This document shows, in pieces, positions 10,622 to 21,008 of a stretch of DNA of 64,000 nucleotides (the stretch's first letter is position 1; the number at the start of each line of letters is the position of its first letter). The notes under the pieces were generated by a model, which was given only the letters and a program-made list of their open reading frames with translations, was not told the origin of the DNA and did not search any database. Source of the stretch: Thelonectria olida (Eukaryota; Ascomycota; Sordariomycetes; Hypocreales; Nectriaceae); assembly GCA_020736575.1 (NCBI GenBank), contig JAGPYM010000037.1, positions 186,001 through 250,000 of the forward strand, in the 5' to 3' direction. The translations under genes were made by a program, and so were the position numbers.

Positions 10622-12295
10622 ATGTTCTTCTCCAAGTCAGAGCCAGGTAAGATGTCCTGACAATCAAACGTACATTATCACTGAGATTGAAGTGAAATAG
10701 AAACGATCGCTTTGAGATCTGAAGAGGTGAACAAGTTCTACGAGCCTCTCGTCCTGCTGAAAGTCCTCAACAATGCCACGAAAGACAAAGCTGTGCAAGC
10801 CAGCCTCGAGGCATCCATCGATGCCACCAACCAAGGTGAAGCCTTCAAGGCATTCGTGTACAAACTCGCCCATATCTGCGACAGCGAAAAAGGCGGTTCT
10901 ACAGTCACTGCTTTCGCCGTTCTAAGGGAAAAGGGCGGCTGCGTGCACTACCAGTTCGCATCGAATCAACGCTCCCACGAGAAGTTGGAAGAGACCAAGG
11001 CGTACATCCAAGGGCTGTTGAACCAAGTGAAGGATTTCGATGTAAACATGGAATTGGAAAAGTCCCCTTCAACGCCCATGCTGAAAAAAGTCCTGATCTT
11101 CAATCGTCGCCGTGTGACCTACTATCTTAAGCGCATGCGGGCGTGTGCAAAGGACTGCATGGAATTCCAGCGCGATGGGGATACCCGCCTCAGAAGTGAG
11201 TATGATCTCCTACATGAAGCATGTAAGACCTTCACTGTTGACTGTTTAAATCTATGCAAGCCATACTGACCCTTACATAGACAAAATCATCAATGATGCT
11301 CTTCAGGAGCTCATCCAACACGCCCAATTTGACACTCCTTCAAACACTTCGGATAAACAGTGTAAGATCCAATGTCCATGAATGCACTATCCTCACGCTT
11401 AAAACCACTAGTTGCAGAAATGTGCCTTCTCCTCATTGACCACCTTGACAACCTCAAGCATTTAAGAGTCGGGTCAATGATGTTCGACCGCGCCAGCAAG
11501 GGCCGTTCAGTGCTTGCAGTCCCCAGCTTCGAGTGTTGGTCAGACCTCCAACACTTCATAGGTCGAATATTGGCGTACAAGGAGTTTATCAAGTTTATAA
11601 TGTTCGCCAGCTTCATGTGGCCGGACCTGTTCAAACGGTTCAGGATCTCTTATTACGAATCGAGCAAGAAAATGAAGAAGCCCTGTCCGGAAAAGAGCCA
11701 GACTGCTGAAGCAATTGTGCACCGGATGACGGACGATCAGCAGATGAAACAGGTCTTTCGAGTCTTCGTCCGCGACTTGCAAATGTTCCAGCTTGACAAC
11801 TCCATCCAAGAAGAGTGCGAGAAGAAGAGCTTTCGCCCTATCGTCCACTCGGAAGTGTTGCTCCTAAACGAGTTGGAGAAGCAAGGCCTTCTGAAGCCGC
11901 AGCATTTCTTCAATCGCTGTATGTACATCGGCAGTAGCAAACCAACATGCAGGCTATGCGACCATTACTTCGAAGCCCACGATTCCAAAGTCGGACGGCG
12001 CGTGAGCCACGGAAACCTGTACTTGAACTGGCGCTTCCCCGATGTGCTCCGGACCCAAGGCAAAAAGGGCGAGAAGAAGCGGCAGGCGATGTTTGAAAGA
12101 GTGCTGAGAAAGGTGCGGCACGACGCATTTGAAGTTGTGATGAGGAAGACGCCGTCGAGATATAAAAAGGAAGACTCGATTACCGTGTCAGCGACCATGT
12201 CGGCAGTGGTACGGAGGCACATGGCTATAACTCGACCAGTTGAAGGTTACCGTGATGATTTGGCTTCCGTGATTGCATTAATTGGGTCTGGTTGA
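10622..12295 (+). CDS. Deaminase-fold protein resembling OTT_1508-like deaminases
   Basis: Model: join(10622..10646, 10701..11195, 11281..11361, 11412..12295), 494 aa. All three introns are GT-AG (GTAAGA, GTGAGT, GTAAGA donors) and the frame is continuous. The first exon encodes only MFFSKSEP plus one base. The N-terminal two thirds are mostly helical and basic with no domain I recognise. The C-terminal part has the zinc ligands of the cytidine-deaminase fold: H346-S-E348 in VHSEVLLLNEL, then P-T-C380-R-L-C383. This order, and the helical N-terminus, resemble the fungal OTT_1508-like group, which comparative work places among deaminases of toxin or conflict origin. The substrate is unknown. 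No signal peptide or membrane segment is seen, so it is probably intracellular. Adenosine or cytidine, free nucleotide or nucleic acid all remain possible. Confidence 0.75.
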
Positions 12296-13368
12296 CGAGT
12301 GGAGCTCGTTTTCAAGGGATCTAAGAGGCATGTTGTGAATGTTTCTTAGTCAAAGGCGCATAGCTTTGCTGTTTGGTGTTAGTGATCTTGAAGTTGATCG
12401 TGTGACCATATGTGGACCAGATTTTGCTGGAATATTTGTGTTTCGACGGAGGAAGCGAGGAGAAGTGACCTGGTGAGCTCAGCGATGTTTCATCTTTCTC
12501 ATGCGTTATGAAGTGAAACGGGTGAGACTGGTCTTGGAAGTATATACTCTATGCAGGAAGAGTATACCTAGACACCATTGGCTCCAGGGGGATAGCCTGG
12601 TGACCCAAATCTGCTATGTCAATGAGTAACATAAAGAGTATTGGAAATGAAGCTGGCCAATGATCGCTCGTTGGCAGTGAGTACCTACTTACCTACCTGT
12701 AGGGTTCATCCAACGGGCTCGTGCCAACCACTCTGGGAGAAGAAGAATTCACCAAAGCATGATAGCTAAGCTTCGCTTGGATGTTAGAAAGGAAGCCTGT
12801 GAGACTTGCGAGAGACTGAAAGCGCAATGCTGGGATGGCACTGCGGGGAACATATCCAATCAGCTTGGCTTGCACATAACTCCAAATCCCAGCGCCTATT
12901 TGGTTATGTCAAATTATGATGGGGAAAGGTTTCACTGCAATTGCACGGCAATTTTCTACTTTTAAGCACATGTATTAAGTAGAAGCGATGGATCCTAAAG
13001 TCAAATTATATAATACAAGTAGCAGGTTTTTATAACTAATAATAATGGAACTGCATTATATAAGAATAGCTGTGTATAAATTACATTTTGGGTCTATTTT
13101 AAAGGTTCTAAACACTACTTATCTATACTATTTTCCAAGAGTTGAGCGAATAGACTCACCCGATCACTAATGAAACTTCCAAATCCAAACCCTTCTCACT
13201 CCTATCCAGGAAGCGTACGCATCCCAAGATTCTCAGTGCTAGGTGCTACTGCGCCAGCCCTGTGTGGATAACTCTTCTCCCTCACACACGAACCTGAGCA
13301 TCTTCGCACGGGTAGAATAGAATGCCTATGGTGTGTAATACAAATAACCACTCACGTATTTGCATACA
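12296..13368. other. Spacer with an AT-rich patch
   Basis: No supportable gene. Positions about 12960-13140 are strongly AT-rich with many TA steps, unlike the flanking coding DNA. It could be decayed repeat sequence or just a fungal 3' region. Confidence 0.5.
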
Positions 13369-14414
13369 CTACGCTAAGGTGAAAGTAACAGCCCATGCAA
13401 GGACAACAAGGCCAGTACCGAGCCCCATAGACACCGGGCGAGAGCTGGACCCTGAGTCCTTGGACCCATCCGTTGCCTTTGCACTAGCTCCTGCCGAGGC
13501 AGCCGTTGCCGTGCTATCCGAGCCGCTTCCGCTCCCCTTCCTCGCACTCGCTGCTGAAATGGTGTATACCTGGCTGTCGGCTGCGTTCGTATAAGTGAAG
13601 ACGGTGCCGCTCGCGGGCGCGGTAACGGAACCTGGTCCGTTAGAGAGGGTCGCGCTTCCGCTGCTCGGCAGGTCGCTAGGGTCGTAGAATGTGCTGGCCG
13701 CCGTAAAGCCGAGATCTTTCTTGCAGTCGTAACTGGACATGTATTGGTCGCAGGATGTAAATGGCAAGTCGTAGAGGGATTCGAGCTGTTCGATGTAGGA
13801 AAGGCCGACGAGCGCTGGGTCAGTGTCTGGGCACACTCCGTAGATACTACGCAAATATGTTAGTCTTGACCTTGTCCCATGTCGTGATTGCGAGGTTCGT
13901 ACGCTGAGAGTCCTCCACTCATCTCACAGCATTCGCATGCTTCCACCCTGTCAAGCTGATCCAAAGCATCTCGACGGGCATTAGAAGAGGCACAAGTACC
14001 GCCTTCTGTGACACTCTCCAAGAACTGCTCATACACCTTGCCTAGGTTGCAAGAGCATGCGTCCTTGGCGCCATCGGGAGCTGGAAAGTAAGGCAGAGGA
14101 AGCTTAGCGGAGTCGCACTGCCCCAGGTATTGGATCACGTATTTCTGGTACTCGCATTCGTAGACCCGGTTCCAGCAATGAGCCGCGTAGCAGTTGATGT
14201 TCTCAGTGTAGTAGACGCAGCCACAGGCGACAGTTTCGAGCTGACTGCCGTCTTTACGGGCGCTGTCCAAACATTTCTGGCTTGTGGACGCTACCTTGTC
14301 AAGACAGGTTTGAAGACCAGAAGAGTCGGCACAACCTGTGGCGGTTAGATTGGCGACTGAGGCGGCATTGACAACCGACACTGAGAAGAGGATTGCTAAC
14401 GACTTGAGCAGCAT
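13369..14414 (-). CDS. GPI-anchored cysteine-rich secreted protein, family unknown
   Basis: Model: complement(join(13369..13846, 13903..14414)), 329 aa. The intron is GTACGA...GCGTAG and its removal reads GLSAIYGVCPDTDP. The N-terminus is a clear signal peptide (LLKSLAILFSVSVVNA). Residues about 25-170 hold some 16 cysteines in spaced pairs (ACGC, CSC, CECC) with aromatic residues. A second smaller cysteine group follows the intron junction. After residue 210 the chain becomes Ser/Thr/Gly/Ala-rich, and the last 20 residues are hydrophobic (GLGTGLVVLAWAVTFTLA) without a basic tail, as in GPI attachment signals. The spacing does not match CFEM. It is probably on the cell surface or in the wall; any role in adhesion or environmental sensing is a guess. 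Confidence 0.75.
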
Positions 14415-15452
14415 GATGAATGCGTTGAATTGAAGTGAATACTTGGATCATTCAAGACGAATTGAGAGATACTTATTAACCATCCCTTTATACTTCCTTC
14501 GAAGGCTGTCCTAATGCTATGACCCATCTCTGGCAACTTGTTGCCGAGAAGGGGCCACTATCACTACGCAGTCGGAAATAACGGCTACAAGTCTTTGATC
14601 CAGCTTCGGATTTGAAGCATCAATCTTGATTAGAGTGGAGTCATAAGATGCAGCTAACGGTTTTGACATGAAGGGCTAACTAGAATCCGCATCTCGTGGT
14701 TAGTTGGGCGAATATAAAGGATTCAGGCACACGGGCAGTGCAATCGACACTCGGCTCGAGGTGACTGGGGAGGGCCTTTGGGTGTTGGTCGTTGTGTGGC
14801 TATGTCGCGGAACTAGCACTCGCCTGCGGAATATGAAGCTGAAACTTGAATCTTCGGAGCAAGTTGACAAGGTCGATAACATTGTCGATCTGGGTCCCCC
14901 TTGGTCCTATGGTGGATTGCATCACTCCATTTCGTGTTAGCAGATGCTCAAAGAGTCTGCTTCACAACTTGTAAATTAGACAATGGTTAGGCGGCAATAC
15001 TACCTGTGACGTTAATAAAGATGCGATTATTTAATTCATCAAACTCTCAACCTTGTGTGAATATTCCTAGTTGGGTTGGAACTCTCCCTGACCTTTACTC
15101 CCTTCTCTGTAAGTTGGTCTGCTCCCATGAGCCATGTCCTCGATCCGCTTCTCAGGGATTATGGTTTCTCCAAGTAGCCCAACTGCTTGACCTTTCTGGG
15201 GTTTTTCTTTTTATTCTCGATTATACATAGAAATACATAGATGGGTTCGTCGAGTTGAGCGCCAAGACACGCCACGGATGCGGGCGGAAACAGGCCGGGG
15301 GATCCGGGGAGGTGGAGGAACTGGAAGGTGTCTCCACACCACGTGATGGTAGCTAGTCATTGGGTTGGCTGCTTCATCCACCACCAAGATGCATCCTCCC
15401 TCACCTCGACTGAGCATGCTCTCATCTTCATCATATCCGAATCCCGCAAGAA
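14415..15452. other. Divergent spacer of 1.04 kb
   Basis: Promoter space for the GPI protein and the signal-anchored protein to its right. No gene seen. Confidence 0.5.
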
Positions 15453-16649
15453 ATGCTCGACAACGAGCAATCGTCTGCCCATCGGGAGCGGGGTACCACC
15501 TTTTCCAAGGATGCCACCTCGCGGTCGTATACGCTTCTTAAACTGTCCGTCCCCGTCGTCATTATTCTCGCCGTCTTTTTCCTCGGACCTCACATCGACC
15601 TGGGCCTTGGTTTCTCAACCATGAAGCCTTCAGATGCTCTCAAGACGTGCGCCCCTCTGGCTGCCACCCTCAACATTACCTACTACAGGAATGCATCGTT
15701 TGCTCCCTCCCCACTGCCCGCCTCTCATGCTGCTTCGGATGGAGAGCAGATCATCCACCTCTTTCAGAACCTGGGTCGGTCTACTGTTTGGAAAAGTATC
15801 GCAAACATCTCTTTCGAAGGGGACACATTTGAGCCTGAAGGCGTGGTCCGCTTGAGTCATGATCGCTACATCGTTAGCTGTGGAGAGTACACCGAGCACA
15901 CGAAAAAGTATGGCCAGATTGTCAACGGCACAGATCGGACAGCTGGCGAGGGTTTCGCTCACTTGATGGTCTACAATGGCAAGGGTGAGCGCATCGCCGA
16001 CGCAACCATTACTCAAGAAGGCGAGAGCGAGTATCACAATGGAGGCATCGACTTTGATGGTGAATTCATCTGGGGCACCATCGGCCAATACCGTCCCAAT
16101 AGCACTGCCTACGTCTATCGAACCGATCCGTCAACTCTGAAGCCGGAACAGGTCCTCCGCTACGACGACCATCTGGGAGGCATCATTCACGACACTCAAC
16201 AAAGAACCATCACGAGTCTTAATTGGGGTGCTCGAAACGCTTCCACCTGGAACCTCAAGCATGCCAAGACAGGCTGTGACGCAACTCCCAAGCCTGCTAA
16301 AGTAGTCCGCAACCCAAGCTACTTTGTGGACTACCAAGACTGCAAATGGCTTGGTCACAGCAAGTTTTACGATGGGAAAAGCGTGATGCTCTGTTCAGGC
16401 GTGGCCACCATTGGCAGCTACAACCTTGGCGGCATCGCCCTTGTCGATGTCGAGACCATGGTCCCGTTGGCCGAAGTTCCGATCGCGCTCGAGAGTGCTC
16501 TCGGTGTGCGGCTTACACAGAACCCCGTCGATGTGAGCGTTGAAGATGGAAAGTTGCGGTTCTACTGGATGCCGGACCAACACAACAGCACCTTGTATAT
16601 TTACGAGGCGCAACCCGACAGCCCGTATCAGTATGGCGGCGGCAACTGA
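15453..16649 (+). CDS. Signal-anchored secretory-pathway protein, possibly DUF6454
   Basis: Single-exon ORF of 398 aa. A short basic cytoplasmic tail precedes one membrane segment at about residues 29-47 (LLKLSVPVVIILAVFFLG), giving a type II topology. The lumenal part has several N-glycosylation sequons (NIT, NAS, NIS, NGT, NST). It shows strand-rich repeats typical of a beta-propeller-like fold, for example LSHDRYIVSCGEY, EYHNGGIDFDGEFIWG and GGIIHDTQQRTITSLNWG. From memory this resembles the uncharacterised family DUF6454, found in fungi and bacteria; that link is not firm. No catalytic motif is known to me. It probably resides in the ER, the Golgi or outside the plasma membrane. Confidence 0.65.
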   Translation: MLDNEQSSAHRERGTTFSKDATSRSYTLLKLSVPVVIILAVFFLGPHIDLGLGFSTMKPSDALKTCAPLAATLNITYYRNASFAPSPLPASHAASDGEQIIHLFQNLGRSTVWKSIANISFEGDTFEPEGVVRLSHDRYIVSCGEYTEHTKKYGQIVNGTDRTAGEGFAHLMVYNGKGERIADATITQEGESEYHNGGIDFDGEFIWGTIGQYRPNSTAYVYRTDPSTLKPEQVLRYDDHLGGIIHDTQQRTITSLNWGARNASTWNLKHAKTGCDATPKPAKVVRNPSYFVDYQDCKWLGHSKFYDGKSVMLCSGVATIGSYNLGGIALVDVETMVPLAEVPIALESALGVRLTQNPVDVSVEDGKLRFYWMPDQHNSTLYIYEAQPDSPYQYGGGN

Positions 16650-16981
16650 GACAACTGAAGACTTATTGCCCCTGTTGACTTACCCCGAGCAAGACGAGAT
16701 GGTCAAGGTGCTTGGACTCACAATGGCGGCTGCCTGTCATCCATGTTGGTTCATGACGACCACCACGAGGCCACGACCCACTTGGCCAGAGACCATCTCA
16801 AGGCAGATTCATTTCAGCTCAATGAGAATATCGCTGCCTTGGGAACCAAAACATCGTTGTTATTGTTCTTATTAAGGCTTCATCTCCGCCGACCTCACTT
16901 GCATGACAAACCCAGCTTTCTCAACCAGGCCACAACTCAACATCAATTGTCGCTTCAATTGCATCCACTCCATCAACCACC
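16650..16981. other. Spacer between two plus-strand genes
   Basis: 332 bases holding a 3' end and the next promoter; nothing else seen. Confidence 0.5.
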
Positions 16982-17938
16982 ATGGATCCAAAGCAACCCA
17001 TCTCGCACATCACTCCTCGCTTTGACTTCAACTCCCTCCCACTAGAAATACGTGAACTCATTTGGGAATTCACTCTGCCCGACTGCCGGTTGTTCCACGT
17101 CCGGAGCTTCTCACGACAACGACTCGTCAGAGATGAGGAGGTTCGACAGATGTTTCTCATCTTCCACATTCCCCATCCTCCTCCAACTGCATTGGGAGTA
17201 TGCGCAGAGGCTCGCACCGTCGCTCTCCGCAAAGGCTTCTTTCTCTCACCCCACGGCGATTTCCCCGGCCTTTGGTTCAACCCAGACAAGGACGTTCTGT
17301 ACCTCGACCGCAACCAACGCACGAGGTTCCACATTAAACCTGGTGAGCCTCGCATGTCAATTCCAGGGTGGGACCGTGTGCTCAATGTCGGTCTTGAATG
17401 GCGGGCCTTTTTTCGAGATATCCCACGCCCATCCCCGGATGAGACTATGGCAAGCTACTGGAGGGCTGCCATTGAGCCGCTCTATGCCTACATGCCGCGC
17501 ATGAGGACCATCAACTACATTCTCCCCCAAGTTAGATACAAGGGAGGCATATCCTGGGGACGAGAACCCTATGGTGCTCCAAACTTTGACGCCCAACTCG
17601 TCCCGCTTCCGGAGGATACGCCCATTCCGTGGGAGACAACTCGGAACATGGGGAACGGAGTGTTTGCGCCGCGTCCGCAGCTGATGGGAGAGATTCAAGA
17701 GACGAGGCGACCTGCAGCAACGGTCGTAACATGGGGCGAGGTGAAGAATGATATTGAAAAAGGGTTCGAAGAGGTTGAGGATGATGGTAATCAGAGTGCG
17801 CCACAACCGCATGACCCAAGTTTTTATCCGCCCCAAGTCAACGGATGGTGGTTAGTGAGGGCCGGCTTCACTATTGACCATGAAAACACTCGACACATGG
17901 CACAGCCTCGAACTGCGTATACTTCGTCAGTGGTCTAG
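16982..17938 (+). CDS. 2EXR domain protein
   Basis: Single-exon ORF of 318 aa. The N-terminus reads F-x-SLPLEIRELIWEFTLPDCRLFHV, the signature of the 2EXR domain. This F-box-like family is greatly expanded in ascomycetes; its members are named for a conserved motif and mostly lack known functions. The next block (ALGVCAEARTVALRKGFF, then WFNPDKDVLYLD) is also typical, roughly residues 65-105. The remainder has aromatic-rich segments and an acidic stretch near residue 265. No signal peptide or membrane segment is seen. It may be an adaptor for protein interaction, but no partner can be named from the sequence. Confidence 0.8.
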   Translation: MDPKQPISHITPRFDFNSLPLEIRELIWEFTLPDCRLFHVRSFSRQRLVRDEEVRQMFLIFHIPHPPPTALGVCAEARTVALRKGFFLSPHGDFPGLWFNPDKDVLYLDRNQRTRFHIKPGEPRMSIPGWDRVLNVGLEWRAFFRDIPRPSPDETMASYWRAAIEPLYAYMPRMRTINYILPQVRYKGGISWGREPYGAPNFDAQLVPLPEDTPIPWETTRNMGNGVFAPRPQLMGEIQETRRPAATVVTWGEVKNDIEKGFEEVEDDGNQSAPQPHDPSFYPPQVNGWWLVRAGFTIDHENTRHMAQPRTAYTSSVV

Positions 17939-18224
17939 AGTTGCTCGACTCATGTCGGGTTTCCTCGTCTTTGCAAATTAGCATAGATATGATATTTGAT
18001 AGCTTCAAGCAAGGCGTTTTTGGAGAATTAAGCATGTCATTTTTCTGAGCTACACATAAACTACTAGGCAATCAATGCCCGTTGCCATCATAAACCAACT
18101 TCAACTCCGTACACTCCGTGCTCACCCAATTCACCAACAACACACGCCATACTCGCACAATGCAAACACTTTTGTTCAGCTCCAATAACATGCCAGTTAG
18201 TAACCTCCAAATTGAATCGAAATT

Positions 18225-18244
18225 CATGACTTTAAAAAGTCATG
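18225..18244. repeat. Perfect 9-bp dyad across the VOC stop codon
   Basis: CATGACTTT, two bases, then AAAGTCATG. It covers the last codons and stop of the minus-strand VOC gene. The 2-base gap is too short for a normal RNA hairpin loop, so it is more likely chance or a protein-binding dyad. Confidence 0.5.
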
Positions 18245-18713
18245 TGGACAACTTCAATGTTGTTGCCCAAGGGATCGAGAATAAAGGCGGCGTAGTAGCC
18301 AGGCATGTACTGGGCGCGAACACCAGGCTCTCCGTTATCCGTAGCACCATTCTTACTATTCCAGCCATTAGTCCTCTATGTCGCTGTACCGAAAAAGAAG
18401 TGGCGGCTTCGACTTACATGGCATGCTCATACCACGCCTTGACATGCTCGCGGTCCTTGCCGTTGAAGGCGACATGGACGGGGGCCACGCGCTTCTCCAG
18501 GGTGCCGTCGTACTTTTCGAGGCCGTTCTCGGTCGCGCCGCCGCCGAGCCAGAACTCCGGGCCTTGGCCCTCGACGCCAAAGCCGCAGTACTGCTGGGGG
18601 CCCTCGCCTTCGCGGACGAGCTTGTACCCGAGGGGCTCGAGGATGGCGACGTAGAAGTCGCGCATCTCCTTGTAGTGCTTGCCGACGGGGAGACCGAAGT
18701 GGGAGATGGCCAT
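18232..18713 (-). CDS. VOC (glyoxalase/bleomycin-resistance fold) protein
   Basis: Model: complement(join(18232..18355, 18418..18713)), 139 aa. The intron is GTAAGT...GAATAG with an ACTAAT branch site, and the joined sequence reads WYEHAIKNGATDNGEPGVR. Two beta-alpha-beta-beta-beta halves are visible. The first starts ISHFGLPVGKHYKEMRDFYV. The second ends GYYAAFILDPLGNNIEVVH, the classic C-terminal strand whose Glu is a metal ligand in many members. The length equals a single-domain VOC protein. Substrates across the family range from methylglyoxal adducts to aromatic diols and antibiotics, so no reaction is assigned. The first exon is very GC-rich compared with the second. Confidence 0.85.
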
Positions 18714-21008
18714 TTTGATTGAGGGCTTGGTTGGAGTGGCGGGAAAGACTTGAGAGATGGATGATGCTGAGGATCAGATAGATAGATGATTGTGATTGCG
18801 AGTGTAAGTGATGAAAGAAGTCGTCTAGACGGGATCGTCGACGGTCCTTATATACTTTGTTCTCATGCCGCTTCATTGTTGTTTCCCCTCATTCCAAGCC
18901 CGTCATGCACTCGTAATTTAGCAGTGATGCATTTCACGCAGCTACATCCAGCCGTCTCTCCAAACCCCTGCCGCAGCCCATCCCGAGCCCGAAAAGTCCG
19001 CCACGGGCTTCCCCTCACTGGTATCACCGTGCGTCCAGGCCCACGCCGGCGCCGTGCAGCAACCCCCCCGGCCGTCTGCCGGACAAACAGCGAGGCCAAA
19101 AGTCCGTCGAATCCCTCCGTCTTTGGGTTTCCGGGTCCATAATTGCACGTGGGCTGGCGGCAGGCTCGTGTCTGAACGCGGTGAGTGAGTCAGCGTTGGT
19201 TGGAGACGCGCCTCAAGGGAGCTTGTTTGCCAGATGGGGAATGGGGAACGGGGTTTGGCGGTGACGCTATTGCTTGAACGAGGCAAGCGTCGAGGTCGAG
19301 CTGAATGCATCGTATGTTTGTCCAAGGAAGGATTAGACAATGGCCAACAGCTGGTCAAACCAAGTGACTTGGACGATTCGCCTGAACAAGTTGCGCAGAC
19401 AGATACACAGCATCGAGAGTCTCTCCTTGAATACTATGCACGAAAAAGTAACAGGCTCGCTTGGTCAGCATTCTAAATCCTCTCTATCAATAGCCAAGAC
19501 AGCAAATCTGCCAACATATGTCGCTTAGGTTGAGAGACTGTTCTGCTGGCAACTAAATTCTCGCCTAAGATCTTAGGCTGACTACGTATGTAACGCCCTG
19601 TTATGTACTAGCCCTTCTAGCTCAGCCCTTGTTGGAAGCTTAAGGTAAGCATCTTCATCGGTGACATCGCGATCGGCAATATTTGGACCGCTTCTCACCC
19701 CTGATATGAGCATCCACTCCTCCTCGTCTGAATGTCCAATTCAAGATGCTGCTTACGCACTTGTGCAATGCCATACTCGACAAACAATCCCATCAAGCCC
19801 TCAGAGCTGAAACGTAGAATGTCCTTGTGCCGTTTCCCCCGAACATCTACCCAACTCCGCCATGCCGCCTTGCCTCGTACATGCAGTGTCACCGTTTCCC
19901 GCGTCCTTCACCACCCAAAAACCCGGATGCCGTTGCCATTCCAGAAATAGTCCATGCATGTCCAAACAATCCAACAATCCCGCCCGTCGCGTGGCAATCT
20001 GACGCCCAATCCCGTCTGGCCTCGTCCGTGGCGGTGCTGAGCAGCAAGTCATCGTCTTCCCCCATTCCAACGTGCTCGCCAATCGCTTCCTCGTCCACGA
20101 CGGAACATGTTCCTGTTTTCGAACTAGAGTTGCACAAATCTTTTGTGGCGGCCTTCATTCCGCTGCCAAGTTCGCCCAGCTCCTCTTGCGAGGCGTAGGA
20201 CTAGGAGCCTCAGTCCTGTCCGACCCGAATTCCTCAGGCTCCGATACGACGTTGGACAAGGCACAAGAGGAATCCGACGTATTGGAAAGTTTCCGGACCC
20301 CAATTTGGCTTCCTCAACGACACCGAAGACATGCCTATGGCTGTCCATGGCTGCGCATCATGTAACAGCACATCTCGTGATGCCATCATTGCCTTTCCTG
20401 CTGCTGCTGCTGCTGCTGCTGCTGGCTCACCTCAGCCCCCATCTCACCACCACCTTCTCTTCTTCCTCATCAAATCATCATCCAATGGGCACTTTGTCGG
20501 CGAGCCCAGTCGAAGCTGGGCGACATGTCCTAGCGCTGACCACCTGCCTCTCCAACACTGCAAACTATTCACACTCTCACCCGCGCGCGACAGCCGCATT
20601 CTCACTGCTCCCCCATGAAATTGATGTCTCTCCTCCGACTTCATCGCCGTGCCGATGAGACACCATGACAGGCCCGCCCGGAAACGGCAGAGGCCAACCC
20701 TTGGCCCCCTGATCGAGATGGTGCACCATGCATGCGAGCTGCAAGCCCAGGCCGAGGAGCCATGGTTAAAGCAGTATGGTTGCGCGAGGCGTCTTCGTTA
20801 AGATGATCACCAAGTCGACCCCACAGATGTGCAGAGACGGACCGTCGAGACCTCGAAAAGAATCGCTTATAAGACAATCATTCCCGGCTCGTTGTCCGTT
20901 CCAATTTCCCAGAAAAAGTCACCAAAGCCATTGAGTTCTGCCGCAAAACATTGGACCTCCTTGTGTACTATCTTTTCCATTGAGTCTCGCCCCTGGCGCT
21001 TTGTCAAG
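18714..21008. other. 2.3-kb divergent spacer between VOC and multicopper oxidase genes
   Basis: No gene supported. ORFs on both strands overlap each other and lack family features. It contains a CTG trinucleotide tract at 20398-20424. Confidence 0.5.
20398..20424 (+). repeat. (CTG)9 microsatellite
   Basis: Nine uninterrupted CTG units within a non-coding stretch upstream of the multicopper oxidase gene. Confidence 0.9.

Noticed and set aside
12759..12965. Short frame with ACETCERLKAQC, like half of a Zn2Cys6 cluster
   Set aside because: The second Cys group is absent, the frame is only 68 codons and no intron joins it to more coding sequence. Chance or a very old relic.
20143..20658. 171-codon plus-strand frame with a leucine run from the CTG repeat
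   Set aside because: The hydrophobic run only reflects the microsatellite; the rest lacks protein-like features.
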